64,000 bases of DNA from positions 90,492-154,491 of the forward strand of contig DAOLNV010000001.1 in assembly GCA_035416745.1 (NCBI GenBank), written 5' to 3'. Within the stretch, counting starts at the first letter, position 1. The number at the start of each line of letters is the position of its first letter. A program made the position numbers and the translations under genes. The notes beneath the pieces are model-generated. The model was given only the letters and a program-made list of their open reading frames with translations, was not told the DNA's origin and made no database searches. This document shows, piece by piece, positions 35,471 to 44,431 of this stretch. The DNA comes from Candidatus Hydrogenedentota bacterium. Lineage in GTDB: Bacteria > Hydrogenedentota > Hydrogenedentia > Hydrogenedentales > SLHB01.

Positions 35471-37024
35471 ATGTGGCACAAAGCGAAACGCATTTTGCTG
35501 GCCGCGGCACTTGCGGTTGCAGTATTGGGAGTTTTTGCGGTACCGCTGCTCGTGTTCGAGCCGTCGAGCAACGCCGTTTACGGCGCCGACACATCCGAAG
35601 CTATCCAAACGCTTAAAGACTTCGGCGACACCTTCGCGCAGGTTGCGGAAACCGCCTCTCCGGCGGTGGTGTCTATCCAGGTGACCGGCGAGGTCACATC
35701 ACCGCAGATGCAAATGGGGGATTTTCCGAACATGTTCCCCGATGACCTGTTGGAGTTCTTTTTTGGTCCAAGGGGATTCGGCCGCCAGCTCCCGCAGCGC
35801 AAGGGACAAGCGCCCGAGGGCCGGCAGTGGCCTCGGGAAGTTCCCATGGGCCAGGGCAGCGGGTTCATCATCGACCCGGACGGTTACATCGTGACGAACA
35901 ACCACGTTGTGGGCGAGGTGGACGGCGCGAAGATCACCGTAAAGCTCTCCGATGGCCGTGAATTCGAGGCCAAAATGGTGGGCAACGATCCGAAGACCGA
36001 TGTGGCTTTGATCAAGGTCGAGGCGGGTGGTCTCCCGTCGCTCCGGCTCGGCGATTCCGACGCGACTAAAGTGGGCGAATGGGTACTGGCGATTGGCAAC
36101 CCCTTCGGACTTTCGCACACGGTCACCGCGGGCATCGTCAGCGCTCGTGGGCGCGGCGACGTGGGCATCGGCGACTCCGCCGATTTCTACTCCGATTTCA
36201 TCCAGACCGACGCCGCGATTAACCCGGGCAACTCGGGCGGTCCTTTGATCAATCTTGACGGCGAAGTGGTTGGCATGAACACCGCGATCTACAGCCGGAC
36301 GGGCGGCTCGATGGGCATAGGGTTCGCCATTCCCGTCAACATGATCAAGTACGTCGAGACCCAGCTTCGCGATAAGGGCACGGTTACCCGCGGGCAACTC
36401 GGTGTGGGCATTCAACCGCTGACCAAAGAACTTGCCGAGAGCTTTGGTGTCGATGAGGGGAAAGGCATCCTCATCGGGCAGGTCATGGAAGGTACCGGGG
36501 CCGACAAGGCGGGCCTCAAGCAGGGCGATATTATCGTCGAGTACAACGGCCAGCCCGTCGGCGACCTGAACTCGTTCCGAAGCCGCATAGCCAGTACCGC
36601 GCCGGGTACGGACATTCAGTTGGTGGTGCTCCGCGACGGCAAGCGCATTGAGAAGAGCGTCACCATCGGCACGCTGGACGAAAAGGCCGTGGAAGCGGCG
36701 GCGCCTGGCGGCGGCCCCGGCGGCCCCGCGAAAATCGAGAAGGACATCGGGGTCACGGTCCAGAATCTTACGGACGACGTGGCTGCCGAGCTTGGCTACG
36801 AGGGCGAACAAGGCGTGGTGGTGAGCGCCGTCGAGCCCGGAAGTCCCGCGGAGATGGCGGGTATGCAGTCCGGCAACCTCATTCAGGAAGTGAACCGCAC
36901 GAAGGTCAGCAATATCGATCAATTCCAGGAGGCCATGGAGAAGGCGGGCAAGAAAGGAACCGTGCTTCTTCTGGTTTCCGATGGTCAGTATTCACGCTAT
37001 GTGGCGTTGCGCCTAGCGAAATAG
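35471..37024 (+). CDS. htrA: HtrA/DegP-family periplasmic serine protease
   Basis: Degrades or refolds damaged envelope proteins. 517 aa. Signal peptide or anchor (about 7-30, ending in NAVYGAD), trypsin-like domain with His145 (TNNHVV), Asp177 (KTDVAL) and Ser255 (NPGNSGGP), a long LA loop with QMQMGDFPNMFPDDLLEFFFG, and two PDZ domains (about 305-395 and 415-510). ATG 35471 has AAGGAGAAGAG upstream. The gene is transcribed alone, ends in an intrinsic terminator, and has a sigma-54-like promoter, which suggests stress-activated expression. Confidence 0.96.
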   Translation: MWHKAKRILLAAALAVAVLGVFAVPLLVFEPSSNAVYGADTSEAIQTLKDFGDTFAQVAETASPAVVSIQVTGEVTSPQMQMGDFPNMFPDDLLEFFFGPRGFGRQLPQRKGQAPEGRQWPREVPMGQGSGFIIDPDGYIVTNNHVVGEVDGAKITVKLSDGREFEAKMVGNDPKTDVALIKVEAGGLPSLRLGDSDATKVGEWVLAIGNPFGLSHTVTAGIVSARGRGDVGIGDSADFYSDFIQTDAAINPGNSGGPLINLDGEVVGMNTAIYSRTGGSMGIGFAIPVNMIKYVETQLRDKGTVTRGQLGVGIQPLTKELAESFGVDEGKGILIGQVMEGTGADKAGLKQGDIIVEYNGQPVGDLNSFRSRIASTAPGTDIQLVVLRDGKRIEKSVTIGTLDEKAVEAAAPGGGPGGPAKIEKDIGVTVQNLTDDVAAELGYEGEQGVVVSAVEPGSPAEMAGMQSGNLIQEVNRTKVSNIDQFQEAMEKAGKKGTVLLLVSDGQYSRYVALRLAK

Positions 37025-37081
37025 TGGAAGGCTGCAGTCTGTAGAGGCTTCCTCCCAACCCGTCAGTCCCCCCCTGACGAA

Positions 37082-37117
37082 GGGCGGCCCCTCCCCCCGG
37101 GGCCGCCCCCTGTTTTT
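37082..37117 (+). terminator. Intrinsic terminator after htrA
   Basis: A 10-bp stem GGGCGGCCCC (37082-37091) with GGGGCCGCCC (37099-37108), 7-nt loop, followed by CCTG and five T. Confidence 0.85.
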
Positions 37118-37123
37118 GCGCCG

Positions 37124-37152
37124 TTGAGCCCCCTCCGAAAAAGCGCTAAGAT
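37124..37152 (+). promoter_or_regulatory. Promoter of the CYTH gene
   Basis: TTGAGC (37124-37129), 17 bp, TAAGAT (37147-37152). Transcription would start about 15 bases before the GTG at 37174. Confidence 0.5.
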
Positions 37153-37173
37153 TATCGCGGTGGAGCAGCGGGT

Positions 37174-37665
37174 GTGAACCAGGAGCTAAGAAGCCTCGTG
37201 GGTACGGAAATCGAACGGAAATTCCTTGTGACCAGCGATGCGTGGCAGGAATCCGCCTTGGACGGGGTCTCGATCCTGCAAGGTTACATCACGACGGGTC
37301 CGCCCATAGCCGTGCGTGTGCGTCTTGCCGGAGAGAATGCGACTCTGAACCTCAAGAAATCCACCGTTGATATCGCGCGCGACGAGTTCGAATACCCCAT
37401 CCCCATTGGCGAAGCCGCTCAGTTGCTGGGCCATTTCTGCGTGGGTCACGCGATCCAGAAACGCCGTTACAAGGTCGACTACAAGGGGTTCACGTGGGAT
37501 GTGGACGTTTTCGAGGGTTCGAACGAGGGTCTTGTTGTAGCCGAGATCGAGCTTGAGTCAGAAGACCAGCCGTTCGAACTTCCGCCATGGGTGGGGAAAG
37601 AAGTCTCCGGCGATCCGCGCTACCTCAACACGAGCCTGTCGGTCCGTCCGTACCAGGAGTGGTAG
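37174..37665 (+). CDS. CYTH-domain protein (inorganic triphosphatase-like)
   Basis: 163 aa single-domain CYTH protein; bacterial members usually hydrolyse tripolyphosphate or related triphosphates with Mg2+. The signature EIERKFLV is at residues 12-19, and the tunnel strands with alternating charged residues follow (VRVRLAG, NLKKS, EFEYPI, KRRYKVDY, DVDVFEG, VAEIELES). GTG 37174 has GGAG 8 bases upstream; an internal GTG at 37198 would start right at the motif and is less likely. Own promoter. Confidence 0.9.
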   Translation: MNQELRSLVGTEIERKFLVTSDAWQESALDGVSILQGYITTGPPIAVRVRLAGENATLNLKKSTVDIARDEFEYPIPIGEAAQLLGHFCVGHAIQKRRYKVDYKGFTWDVDVFEGSNEGLVVAEIELESEDQPFELPPWVGKEVSGDPRYLNTSLSVRPYQEW

Positions 37666-37840
37666 AGGGTTCGCCCCTCGCCTCGCAATTTTCCGGCGTT
37701 GCGCAGAAACCTCTTTTCCGCGGCGCACGATTTCGGTATGATCCCGCCCACTGTCGGCCAAGCGGGCAGGGTGTGCGCATCGGGGACGACGGTCCGTGGG
37801 CCGAAGCACCTGGAGACGATGGAAGAAAGAGAGGAGCACT

Positions 37841-39031
37841 ATGTTCGAGAATCTGAAAATGGCGCCGCCGGACGCCATTTTGGGACTGACCGCCGCATTC
37901 AAGGAAGACCCGAATCCGCGCAAAATCAATCTGGGCGTGGGTGTGTACCAGGACGCGAACGGGAGGACGCCGGTCTTGCCGTCGGTGCAGGCGGCGGAGG
38001 AGCGGTTGCTCGATGCGGGTCCGATCGAGGGGTATCTGCCCATCGATGGAGCTCCGGATTACGCGTCGCTGGTGCAGGCTCTTGTTTTCGGCGCTGGCCA
38101 CGGGGCCGTTTCGGAGAAGCGCGCGGCCACCTCGCATACACCGGGCGGCACGGGCGCGCTCCGTGTCGCGGCTGATTTCATCAAGGCGGTATTCCCCGGA
38201 GCGAAAATCTGGATGAGCGAGCCGACCTGGGCCAACCACGGGAGCATTTTTGAAGCGGCCGGGGTCGCCACCGCCATGTATCCGTACTACGACGCCGCCG
38301 CGCACGGGCTCGCGTTTGACGCGATGGCAGCGGCGCTGACACAGGTTCCGAGGAACGACGCGGTGCTGCTGCATGGCGGCTGCCACAATCCCACCGGCGT
38401 CGACCCATCGGCCGAGCAATGGCAACGGCTTTCCGAGCTGTGCGGCGAGGCCGGCTGGTTGCCCTTCTTCGATTTCGCCTACCAGGGCCTGGGGGAAGGG
38501 CTCGAGGAAGACGCCGTTGGCGTTCGCACGTTCGCTGTGCCCGGCCGCGACATGCTGGTTGCTTCGAGTTTCTCGAAGAATTTCGGACTGTATTGCCAGC
38601 GCGTCGGAGCACTCACGCTGGTGGGGTCGACGGCGGAGGCCGCGAAGACAGCCCAGAGCCACGTCAAGCGGTGCATCCGGGCGAACTACTCGAATCCGCC
38701 CGCCCACGGCGCGCGTCTTGTGGTGACCGTGTTGAGCGATCCCGAGCTGCACAGCAGGTGGGAACAGGATGTGAAGGACATCCGCGACCGCATCAATGCG
38801 ATGCGGGAGCTGTTCGTGGAGACCCTCAAAGCCAAGGGCGTGCGCCAGGATTTCTCGTTCATCAAGGAGCAGAAGGGCATGTTCTCGTTTTCGGGGCTCA
38901 GCAAGGAACAGGTGGACGTGCTCCGCGAGAAGTATGCGGTCTACATTGTGGGTTCCGGACGGATCAACGTGGCGGGCATGACTGAATCGAATATGGATTA
39001 TCTGTGTGCCGCTATCGCGGATGTGCTGTAA
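37841..39031 (+). CDS. Aromatic/aspartate aminotransferase (class I, AspC/TyrB type)
   Basis: PLP-dependent transaminase using glutamate/2-oxoglutarate with aspartate or aromatic amino acids. 396 aa, the usual length. Asp211 (FFDFAYQG) and Lys246 (SSFSKNFGLYCQRVG) hold PLP; HNPTGVDP (182-189) and the N-terminal INLGVGVYQDANG are typical of the AspC/TyrB (Ia) subgroup. ATG 37841 has GAGGAGC upstream. Aspartate versus aromatic preference cannot be told from sequence alone, so no symbol is given. A TATGAT at 37737 may be its -10. Confidence 0.93.
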   Translation: MFENLKMAPPDAILGLTAAFKEDPNPRKINLGVGVYQDANGRTPVLPSVQAAEERLLDAGPIEGYLPIDGAPDYASLVQALVFGAGHGAVSEKRAATSHTPGGTGALRVAADFIKAVFPGAKIWMSEPTWANHGSIFEAAGVATAMYPYYDAAAHGLAFDAMAAALTQVPRNDAVLLHGGCHNPTGVDPSAEQWQRLSELCGEAGWLPFFDFAYQGLGEGLEEDAVGVRTFAVPGRDMLVASSFSKNFGLYCQRVGALTLVGSTAEAAKTAQSHVKRCIRANYSNPPAHGARLVVTVLSDPELHSRWEQDVKDIRDRINAMRELFVETLKAKGVRQDFSFIKEQKGMFSFSGLSKEQVDVLREKYAVYIVGSGRINVAGMTESNMDYLCAAIADVL

Positions 39032-39141
39032 GTTCTTGGTTTTGACGCCGGGCAATTCGTTCTGGCGCCCGTGCCTGCGATATAGTGTCGGGTGCCGCAT
39101 GGCGCCAATGTCTGCAACATGGTTTATATGAGGGAACTGAG

Positions 39142-40491
39142 ATGACGCTCGCGATTGTCGTTGCCGCTTCTGCTCTTGCCGCCGCCAATGTGCCTGTGCC
39201 GGAGGGCGGTTTCCCCGTACAGATAACAGGTCCTTGGACCATCGAGATCGGGCCGGGCAAGGCCGACACGCCAGCGGGGGTGCGCGAATTGTCCCGGGGC
39301 GTGCCGCTGAACATCGCCCCCGTCGAAATGGTGCAGGTGCGCGCCGAGGAACACAAACCGCTGCCGGTATTCAATCCCAATACCGGCAATTGGAGGCGCG
39401 GCGACAAACTGCGGCAGCTTATCGCGGAAGAATGCACAGGCACGGGGCTTGTCGTGCCGCCGAGTATCCGAATCACGCTGGAGCCGAACGGCGCTGAAGC
39501 ATTGGCGAAGGACACTGACTACATTGTAGACGCTTTTTGGGCGCAGATCGGCCGTATCGAGGGCGGCGGCATTGGTCCCGAGCAGGCCGTCTACGTTGAT
39601 TACGATTATTACCCCACGCGCCTGGACAGCATCTTCGTGGACGCCTCCGGCAACGTGCGTGTGGCGCCGGGAGAACCGGGCATCGGAAATATTTACCCCC
39701 CCGAGCCGGGACCGGGCGAGGCAGCGGTGTGCACTATCTGGCACAACGGCATCATGGACGGTCTGCAGCCCGAGAACGTGTTTCCCATCGAGTTCGCGGC
39801 GAAACAGGCCGCCGCGCAGACCGTAAGCGCGGCCGAACAGTTTCTTCCCAAGACCCTGGCCAAACTCCGCAATGGCGAGCCGGTGACCATCGTCGCGTGG
39901 GGCGACAGCGTCACCAATGGCGGAGGCGTCAAGGCCGGCAAGCAGGACTTGTGGTATCAACAACAGTTTGTGACTCGGTTGAGAGCGCGTTTTTCTCAAT
40001 CCGAGATCACCCTCCACACGGCGTCATGGCCGGGCGGCAACAGCGGCGGCTACATGAGCGCTCCGGCTGGCGGGCAATACGATTTCAAACGGGATGTGCT
40101 GGACAAAAAGCCCGACCTTGTCACCATCGAATTTGTAAACGATGCCTACCTCGAAGGCGATGCGTTGAAAGAGCATTATGGCAAGATTCGCGACGCGTTG
40201 CGGGCGATCCCGGCGGAGATCATTCTGATTACGCCGCACTACGTGAGGCAGGACTGGATGGGCGTGAGCACCGTCAAGGTGGATGAAGATCCGCGCCCAT
40301 ACGTGCGGGGGTTACGTGTTTTTGCCGCCGACAACGGCATCGCGGTGGCCGACGCTGCCAAGTTGTGGGGCGAATTGTGGCGCAAGGGCATCCCGTATCC
40401 GGTCATTCTGGCCAACGCCATCAACCATCCCGACGAACGAGGCCACGAAATGTTCGCCGATGCCCTCATGGCAGTGTTCCCGGAGAAGTGA
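39142..40491 (+). CDS. Exported SGNH/GDSL-type hydrolase with N-terminal beta domain
   Basis: 449 aa. A short hydrophobic N-terminus (MTLAIVVAASALAAANV) is probably a signal peptide. Residues about 20-235 are beta-rich and unlike any domain I know. The C-terminal half is an SGNH esterase fold: Ser256 in AWGDSVTNGGG, Gly in GGNSGGY near 299-304, Asn333 in FVNDAY and His429 in INHPDERGH. The Asp that normally lies three residues before the catalytic His is not there, as in some carbohydrate-esterase-like subfamilies. Probable role in deacetylating a polysaccharide, an inference from fold. ATG 39142 follows AGGGA. Confidence 0.82.
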   Translation: MTLAIVVAASALAAANVPVPEGGFPVQITGPWTIEIGPGKADTPAGVRELSRGVPLNIAPVEMVQVRAEEHKPLPVFNPNTGNWRRGDKLRQLIAEECTGTGLVVPPSIRITLEPNGAEALAKDTDYIVDAFWAQIGRIEGGGIGPEQAVYVDYDYYPTRLDSIFVDASGNVRVAPGEPGIGNIYPPEPGPGEAAVCTIWHNGIMDGLQPENVFPIEFAAKQAAAQTVSAAEQFLPKTLAKLRNGEPVTIVAWGDSVTNGGGVKAGKQDLWYQQQFVTRLRARFSQSEITLHTASWPGGNSGGYMSAPAGGQYDFKRDVLDKKPDLVTIEFVNDAYLEGDALKEHYGKIRDALRAIPAEIILITPHYVRQDWMGVSTVKVDEDPRPYVRGLRVFAADNGIAVADAAKLWGELWRKGIPYPVILANAINHPDERGHEMFADALMAVFPEK

Positions 40492-40524
40492 CAGCGGTTC
40501 TACTTCGAAGCAGGCAACGTCATC

Positions 40525-40923
40525 ATGGCCAAGAAAGACACCAAATGCATCGACACCTCCCCGCCATCCGAACCTCTGCGGTCGCAACCGTTTGCTGAAC
40601 TGGCCGCCCGGTTGCCGAAAGATCTGCCGAAACAAGGGCAACAACCGCAGCGGGACCCCGCCAAAGTAGAGATCATTCGTCCCCGGAAATGGCCCTATCA
40701 GGTCGCGCGCACCCGCAAAGGCGGTTACGACCTGTCCTTTGAAAGCCGGGCCAAGGGTAAAGGCGTGACGGTTCTTCGCGGGGTCTCCGGCGACGCGGAA
40801 GCGCTTCTGGCTGAGCTCAAGAAGCGGTGCGGGGCCGGAGGAACCGTGCGCGAGGACGCCATCGAGATCCAAGGCGACCACCGCAAGGCCATCGAGTTCC
40901 ATTTTCGCGAACAGGGTATCTGA
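40525..40923 (+). CDS. yciH: SUI1/YciH-family translation initiation factor-like protein
   Basis: 132 aa. The C-terminal 80 residues match the eIF1/SUI1 fold (YDLSFESRAKGKGVTVLRGVSGDAEALLAELKKRCGAGGTVREDAIEIQGDHRKAIEFHFREQGI), seen in bacterial YciH proteins that discriminate against aberrant initiation. The N-terminal 50 residues are Pro/Gln-rich and probably disordered. The ribosome-binding site is weak. It lies 33 bases after the SGNH hydrolase stop and may be expressed with it. Confidence 0.87.
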   Translation: MAKKDTKCIDTSPPSEPLRSQPFAELAARLPKDLPKQGQQPQRDPAKVEIIRPRKWPYQVARTRKGGYDLSFESRAKGKGVTVLRGVSGDAEALLAELKKRCGAGGTVREDAIEIQGDHRKAIEFHFREQGI

Positions 40924-41057
40924 ACCCGAGACACTGAGAGCCAGGCCGGGCAGGGGCCCAAAGGGCCCGAGAGGAATAGAAGCACGCTGCGCCGTACGGG
41001 GCTGGCGCACATGCCGTTTTTGCAGCGCCGGCGGTTATCTATTGCCCGGTCCGAATG

Positions 41058-41627
41058 TCATGGTGCGATGCTTGACGCGATGTCGATGAGCTGCAGGAGT
41101 TCCTCGACGACCATGCGGCGGTTGGTATCGGCCTGGTAGATGCCCGAGACCTTTTCTCGGGCCTTTGCGATGTCTCCGCATGCCTTTCCGCGCGCGATGA
41201 GTTCGCGGCACAACGCGGGCATGGGCCCCCAGTTGCCGCATTCCACGAACTTGTCGTTGAGGAACACGAACTTGGGTATAGCTTCGCCGCCGTTGGTAAG
41301 GAAGCGCGCGAAAACATCCGGGTGGTCCGCGCGATGAATGTAGCGTACCTGGAGGTTCGGAGCGGCATCCGCCAGAGCCTGTAGCACAGGCACATGGCGC
41401 ACCACGTCGCCGCACCAGTCCTCGGCTATGGCCACGACGTGGACGGGGCGCGCCAGTCCATTCAGGAGCGCCTTGGTGTGGGGTTCGAACTCCTGGCCGG
41501 CCCGCAGCGCTTTCATGGTTTCCTGACGGTCGGGGTTTTCACCCCGTTTCAACCAGTCTTCGAAGTTCTTGCCGGTGGCAAAGATGGACTGCCAATCCAG
41601 GACGGGTAGAATTGGAGGTCTTGGCAT
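41058..41627 (-). CDS. Thioredoxin-fold protein with monothiol motif
   Basis: 189 aa. A thioredoxin fold follows a short helical N-terminus. The active-site segment is AEDWCGDVVRHVPVL, with only one cysteine (CxxC reads CGDV), and the cis-Pro loop is AIPKFVFLN. This pattern is found in a family of cytoplasmic bacterial thioredoxin-like proteins of unknown role. No signal peptide. ATG 41627 follows AGGAGCTG. It is divergent from ispH. Confidence 0.85.
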   Translation of the reverse strand: MPRPPILPVLDWQSIFATGKNFEDWLKRGENPDRQETMKALRAGQEFEPHTKALLNGLARPVHVVAIAEDWCGDVVRHVPVLQALADAAPNLQVRYIHRADHPDVFARFLTNGGEAIPKFVFLNDKFVECGNWGPMPALCRELIARGKACGDIAKAREKVSGIYQADTNRRMVVEELLQLIDIASSIAP

Positions 41628-41871
41628 GGATTCAGCTCCTTCTGGTCGCGGTCTTCTTGACAGGGTTGCATGCGCTGCCGCAAACTACCCTTCTTGGGTC
41701 TATAACACACGCGGGCAGCCCATTTGATTCCCGAGAGGCGGCGCGGGTGCGGGTGCACAGCTGTCCGCCGCCACGATGGAATAGCGTGGTTCTGGGTGAT
41801 TGTTGACGCAGGAGGGCTGTTTCCGCGTACTTCCCGCGTTGAGCGGGTTTCAGCCTGTCCGAGGAGATGTA

Positions 41872-42792
41872 ATGAAGATTCTGCTTGCTACCCCTCGCGG
41901 TTTTTGCGCAGGAGTGGAGCGTGCCATCAAGTGTGTCGAGCGCGCTCTGGAACTGTATGGCGCGCCCGTGTACGTCTTGAACGATATCGTCCACAATGAA
42001 CACGTGGTCAACGAGCTGCGGGAACAGGGGGCCGTGTTTGTGAAACGGCTCGAGGATGTGCCGGCTGGCTCGCACTTGCTGTTCAGCGCCCATGGAGTGT
42101 CGCCGTCCCGCTGGGAAGAGGCCAAAGAGCGGGGCCTCGATGTCGTCGACGCTACCTGTCCGTTGGTGGCCAAGGTGCACAACGAGGCGCGCCGGTTTGC
42201 CGATAAGGACTTCACGATCATCCTGGTTGGGGAACCCGGTCACGACGAGACCATCGGCACCATGGGTTGGGCGCCGGGGCATATCATCCGCGTGTTCACT
42301 GTCGAAGAAGTGGAGAATCTGGAAGTCCCTGATCCGGAAAAGGTTGCTTATGTGACGCAAACGACCTTGAGCGTCGACGATTGCAGCCGGGTCATCGAGG
42401 CCCTCTCGAAACGCTTTCCCAAGATCGTGGGTCCCCGTTCTGGCGACATCTGTTACGCAACCCAGAACCGGCAGGCCGCGGTGAACGCCTTGTCTTCGCA
42501 GGTTGATCTTGTTCTTGTGGTGGGGGACCGCGCCAGCGCGAATTCGACGCGTCTCGCCGAGGTCTGCCTCGCCAAGGGGATCCCCGCCTACCTCATTTCG
42601 TCCGCGGAGATGATTCGTGAGGAGTGGCTGGAAGGGGTTGAATCCATCTTGCTGACTTCTGGCGCGTCGGCTCCCGAGCGGCTGGTCCAGGGAGTCATCG
42701 AGTTCTTCAAGTCCCGCGGCCCGTGTGACGTTGAAGAAGGAGAGGTGGTTCACGAGGACGTGCATTTCAAATTGCCGCCCGCGATTGCGTAG
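41872..42792 (+). CDS. ispH: 4-hydroxy-3-methylbut-2-enyl diphosphate reductase
   Basis: Last enzyme of the MEP isoprenoid pathway, an iron-sulfur protein making IPP and DMAPP. 306 aa. The three cluster ligands are Cys12 (GFCAGV), Cys96 (DATCPLV) and Cys194 (GDICYATQNRQ); His and Glu motifs HNEHVV, SAHGVS, PGHDETIGT and SANSTRL line the active site. ATG 41872 has GAGGAGATG directly before it. A TATAAC at 41701 could be a -10 for a long leader, but its -35 is poor. Confidence 0.97.
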   Translation: MKILLATPRGFCAGVERAIKCVERALELYGAPVYVLNDIVHNEHVVNELREQGAVFVKRLEDVPAGSHLLFSAHGVSPSRWEEAKERGLDVVDATCPLVAKVHNEARRFADKDFTIILVGEPGHDETIGTMGWAPGHIIRVFTVEEVENLEVPDPEKVAYVTQTTLSVDDCSRVIEALSKRFPKIVGPRSGDICYATQNRQAAVNALSSQVDLVLVVGDRASANSTRLAEVCLAKGIPAYLISSAEMIREEWLEGVESILLTSGASAPERLVQGVIEFFKSRGPCDVEEGEVVHEDVHFKLPPAIA

Positions 42793-42855
42793 GACCGGAG
42801 GATTGCGCTCCGACAACCGGTGACGCCCGGCCCGGAAAACCATGCGTTGGCGGTT

Positions 42856-44391
42856 TCACCAGAAAACCGCGTAGAACAACGCCACGCCCGCAATGACGGC
42901 GATACCCGCCGCCAGCACCACGGGGGAGAGCCGCGTGTCAAATTCCTGGCGGACAGGCAACGCTTTCGGCTCTTTCAAAGGGGCCACGAGGGTAATCCCG
43001 GTCATAATCGCGATGACAAGACCGAAGGTGAGCGCCATCTGGTTGAGATAGGCGAGCCGTTCTCCCCAGACGAAGTCCAGGATGCCGTAGATGACGGGAC
43101 TGCCGAGCAGGGCCGCGACGCCCGCGGCCCCGGGCGCGCGATGCACGGCAAAGCCAAATACGAACGCCGCCAGAATACCCGGCGATATGTAGCCCTGGAA
43201 CTTCTGGATGAAGCTGAATACGCCGCCGAAGCGCGGGTCCGCGAGGATCGGCGCCACAAGGCACCCGAGTACCACGCACGCAAGCGTCGCCGCGCGGCCG
43301 ATGAAAACGAGGCTGCGCTGAGACGCGTTCTGATTGAGGTGGCGTTTGTAGAGGTCCATGGTGAAGATGGTTGATGCGCTGTTGAGCATGGACGCGAGGG
43401 AGCTGATGACCGCCCCCGCGATCGCCGCGAAGATAAATCCGCGCAGACCCATGGGGATCAGGTTGCGGATAAGTATGGGATAAGCCTGGTCCGCTGTCTC
43501 CATCTGCCCGCCGTAGAGCTGGAGCGCCATGATGCCTGGGAATACGATGACGAAGGGTACCAGAAGCCAGAGTCCCCCGGCGAAAATGACGCCGAGCTGC
43601 CCCTGACGCAGGTTCTTGGCGGCGAGGGTCCGCTGCACGATGAATTGATTGAGGCCGCAGTAGTAGAAGTTGGGTATCCAGATTCCGGCCAGGAGGCTGG
43701 TCCACGGCAACTCGGGATGGTCGTGCGGCAGGATCATATGAAGACGCCCGGCGCTTCCTGCCAGGAATGGTTCGACGCCGCCGATTGCTTTGAATCCGAG
43801 CACCATGGTGATGAATCCGGCGGCGAGCAACGCGCCTCCCTGGAACAGGTCGGCCCACGCCACCGCCTTGAGCCCGCCCCACACGGTGTAGAGCGCCGCG
43901 ATGCCGCCGATCAACCAAATTGCGTAGTGAAGCTCGAGACCAAAGATGGTTTTCAGCGTGATGCCGCCCGAGTACAGCACCGCCGTGATGGTCACGGTGA
44001 CGTAGATGATGACCGTACACACCGCCATGAGAGCGCGGGCGAGCGCGTTGTAGCGGTACTCGAGGTACTCGGGCATGGTATAGAGACCGTGGCGCAGAAG
44101 CCGGGGCAGGAAGAAGAAGGCGACGAGGACGATCGCGACCGAGCCGGAAAGCTGCCAGTTGCTGACAGCCAGGCCGACAGCGCCCGCGCCCTGGCCCGCC
44201 ATGCCCACAAACTGTTCGGTCGAGAGGTTTGCCGCGACAATCGAGAAGCCGATAAGGGGCCAGATCAAACCGCGGCTGGCGAGAAAGTAGTCTTCGCTGG
44301 TCCTCTCCTTCCTGCTCTTGTACATGCTGAAGGCGATGACCACGGCAAAGAATCCCAGAAAAACGGCGATGTCGAGAACACTGAGCTGCAT
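42856..44391 (-). CDS. Sodium:solute symporter (SSS family, sugar-type)
   Basis: 511 aa inner-membrane transporter with about 13-14 helices and the LeuT-type SSS fold: TSEDYFLASRGLIWPLIGFSIVAANLSTEQFVGMAGQGA, GGLKAVAWADLFQ, LNQFIVQRTLAAKN, and AGAVISSLASMLNSASTIFTMDLY (sodium site). The sequence class resembles SGLT/galactose and N-acyl-sugar symporters. It lies 40 bp downstream of the GH27 gene and probably imports the sugar released by the GH27 and GH2 enzymes. Confidence 0.93.
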   Translation of the reverse strand: MQLSVLDIAVFLGFFAVVIAFSMYKSRKERTSEDYFLASRGLIWPLIGFSIVAANLSTEQFVGMAGQGAGAVGLAVSNWQLSGSVAIVLVAFFFLPRLLRHGLYTMPEYLEYRYNALARALMAVCTVIIYVTVTITAVLYSGGITLKTIFGLELHYAIWLIGGIAALYTVWGGLKAVAWADLFQGGALLAAGFITMVLGFKAIGGVEPFLAGSAGRLHMILPHDHPELPWTSLLAGIWIPNFYYCGLNQFIVQRTLAAKNLRQGQLGVIFAGGLWLLVPFVIVFPGIMALQLYGGQMETADQAYPILIRNLIPMGLRGFIFAAIAGAVISSLASMLNSASTIFTMDLYKRHLNQNASQRSLVFIGRAATLACVVLGCLVAPILADPRFGGVFSFIQKFQGYISPGILAAFVFGFAVHRAPGAAGVAALLGSPVIYGILDFVWGERLAYLNQMALTFGLVIAIMTGITLVAPLKEPKALPVRQEFDTRLSPVVLAAGIAVIAGVALFYAVFW

Positions 44392-44431
44392 GTGCCTGTT
44401 CTCCCCTTGTTCCCCGCGCCCGAACCGTATT

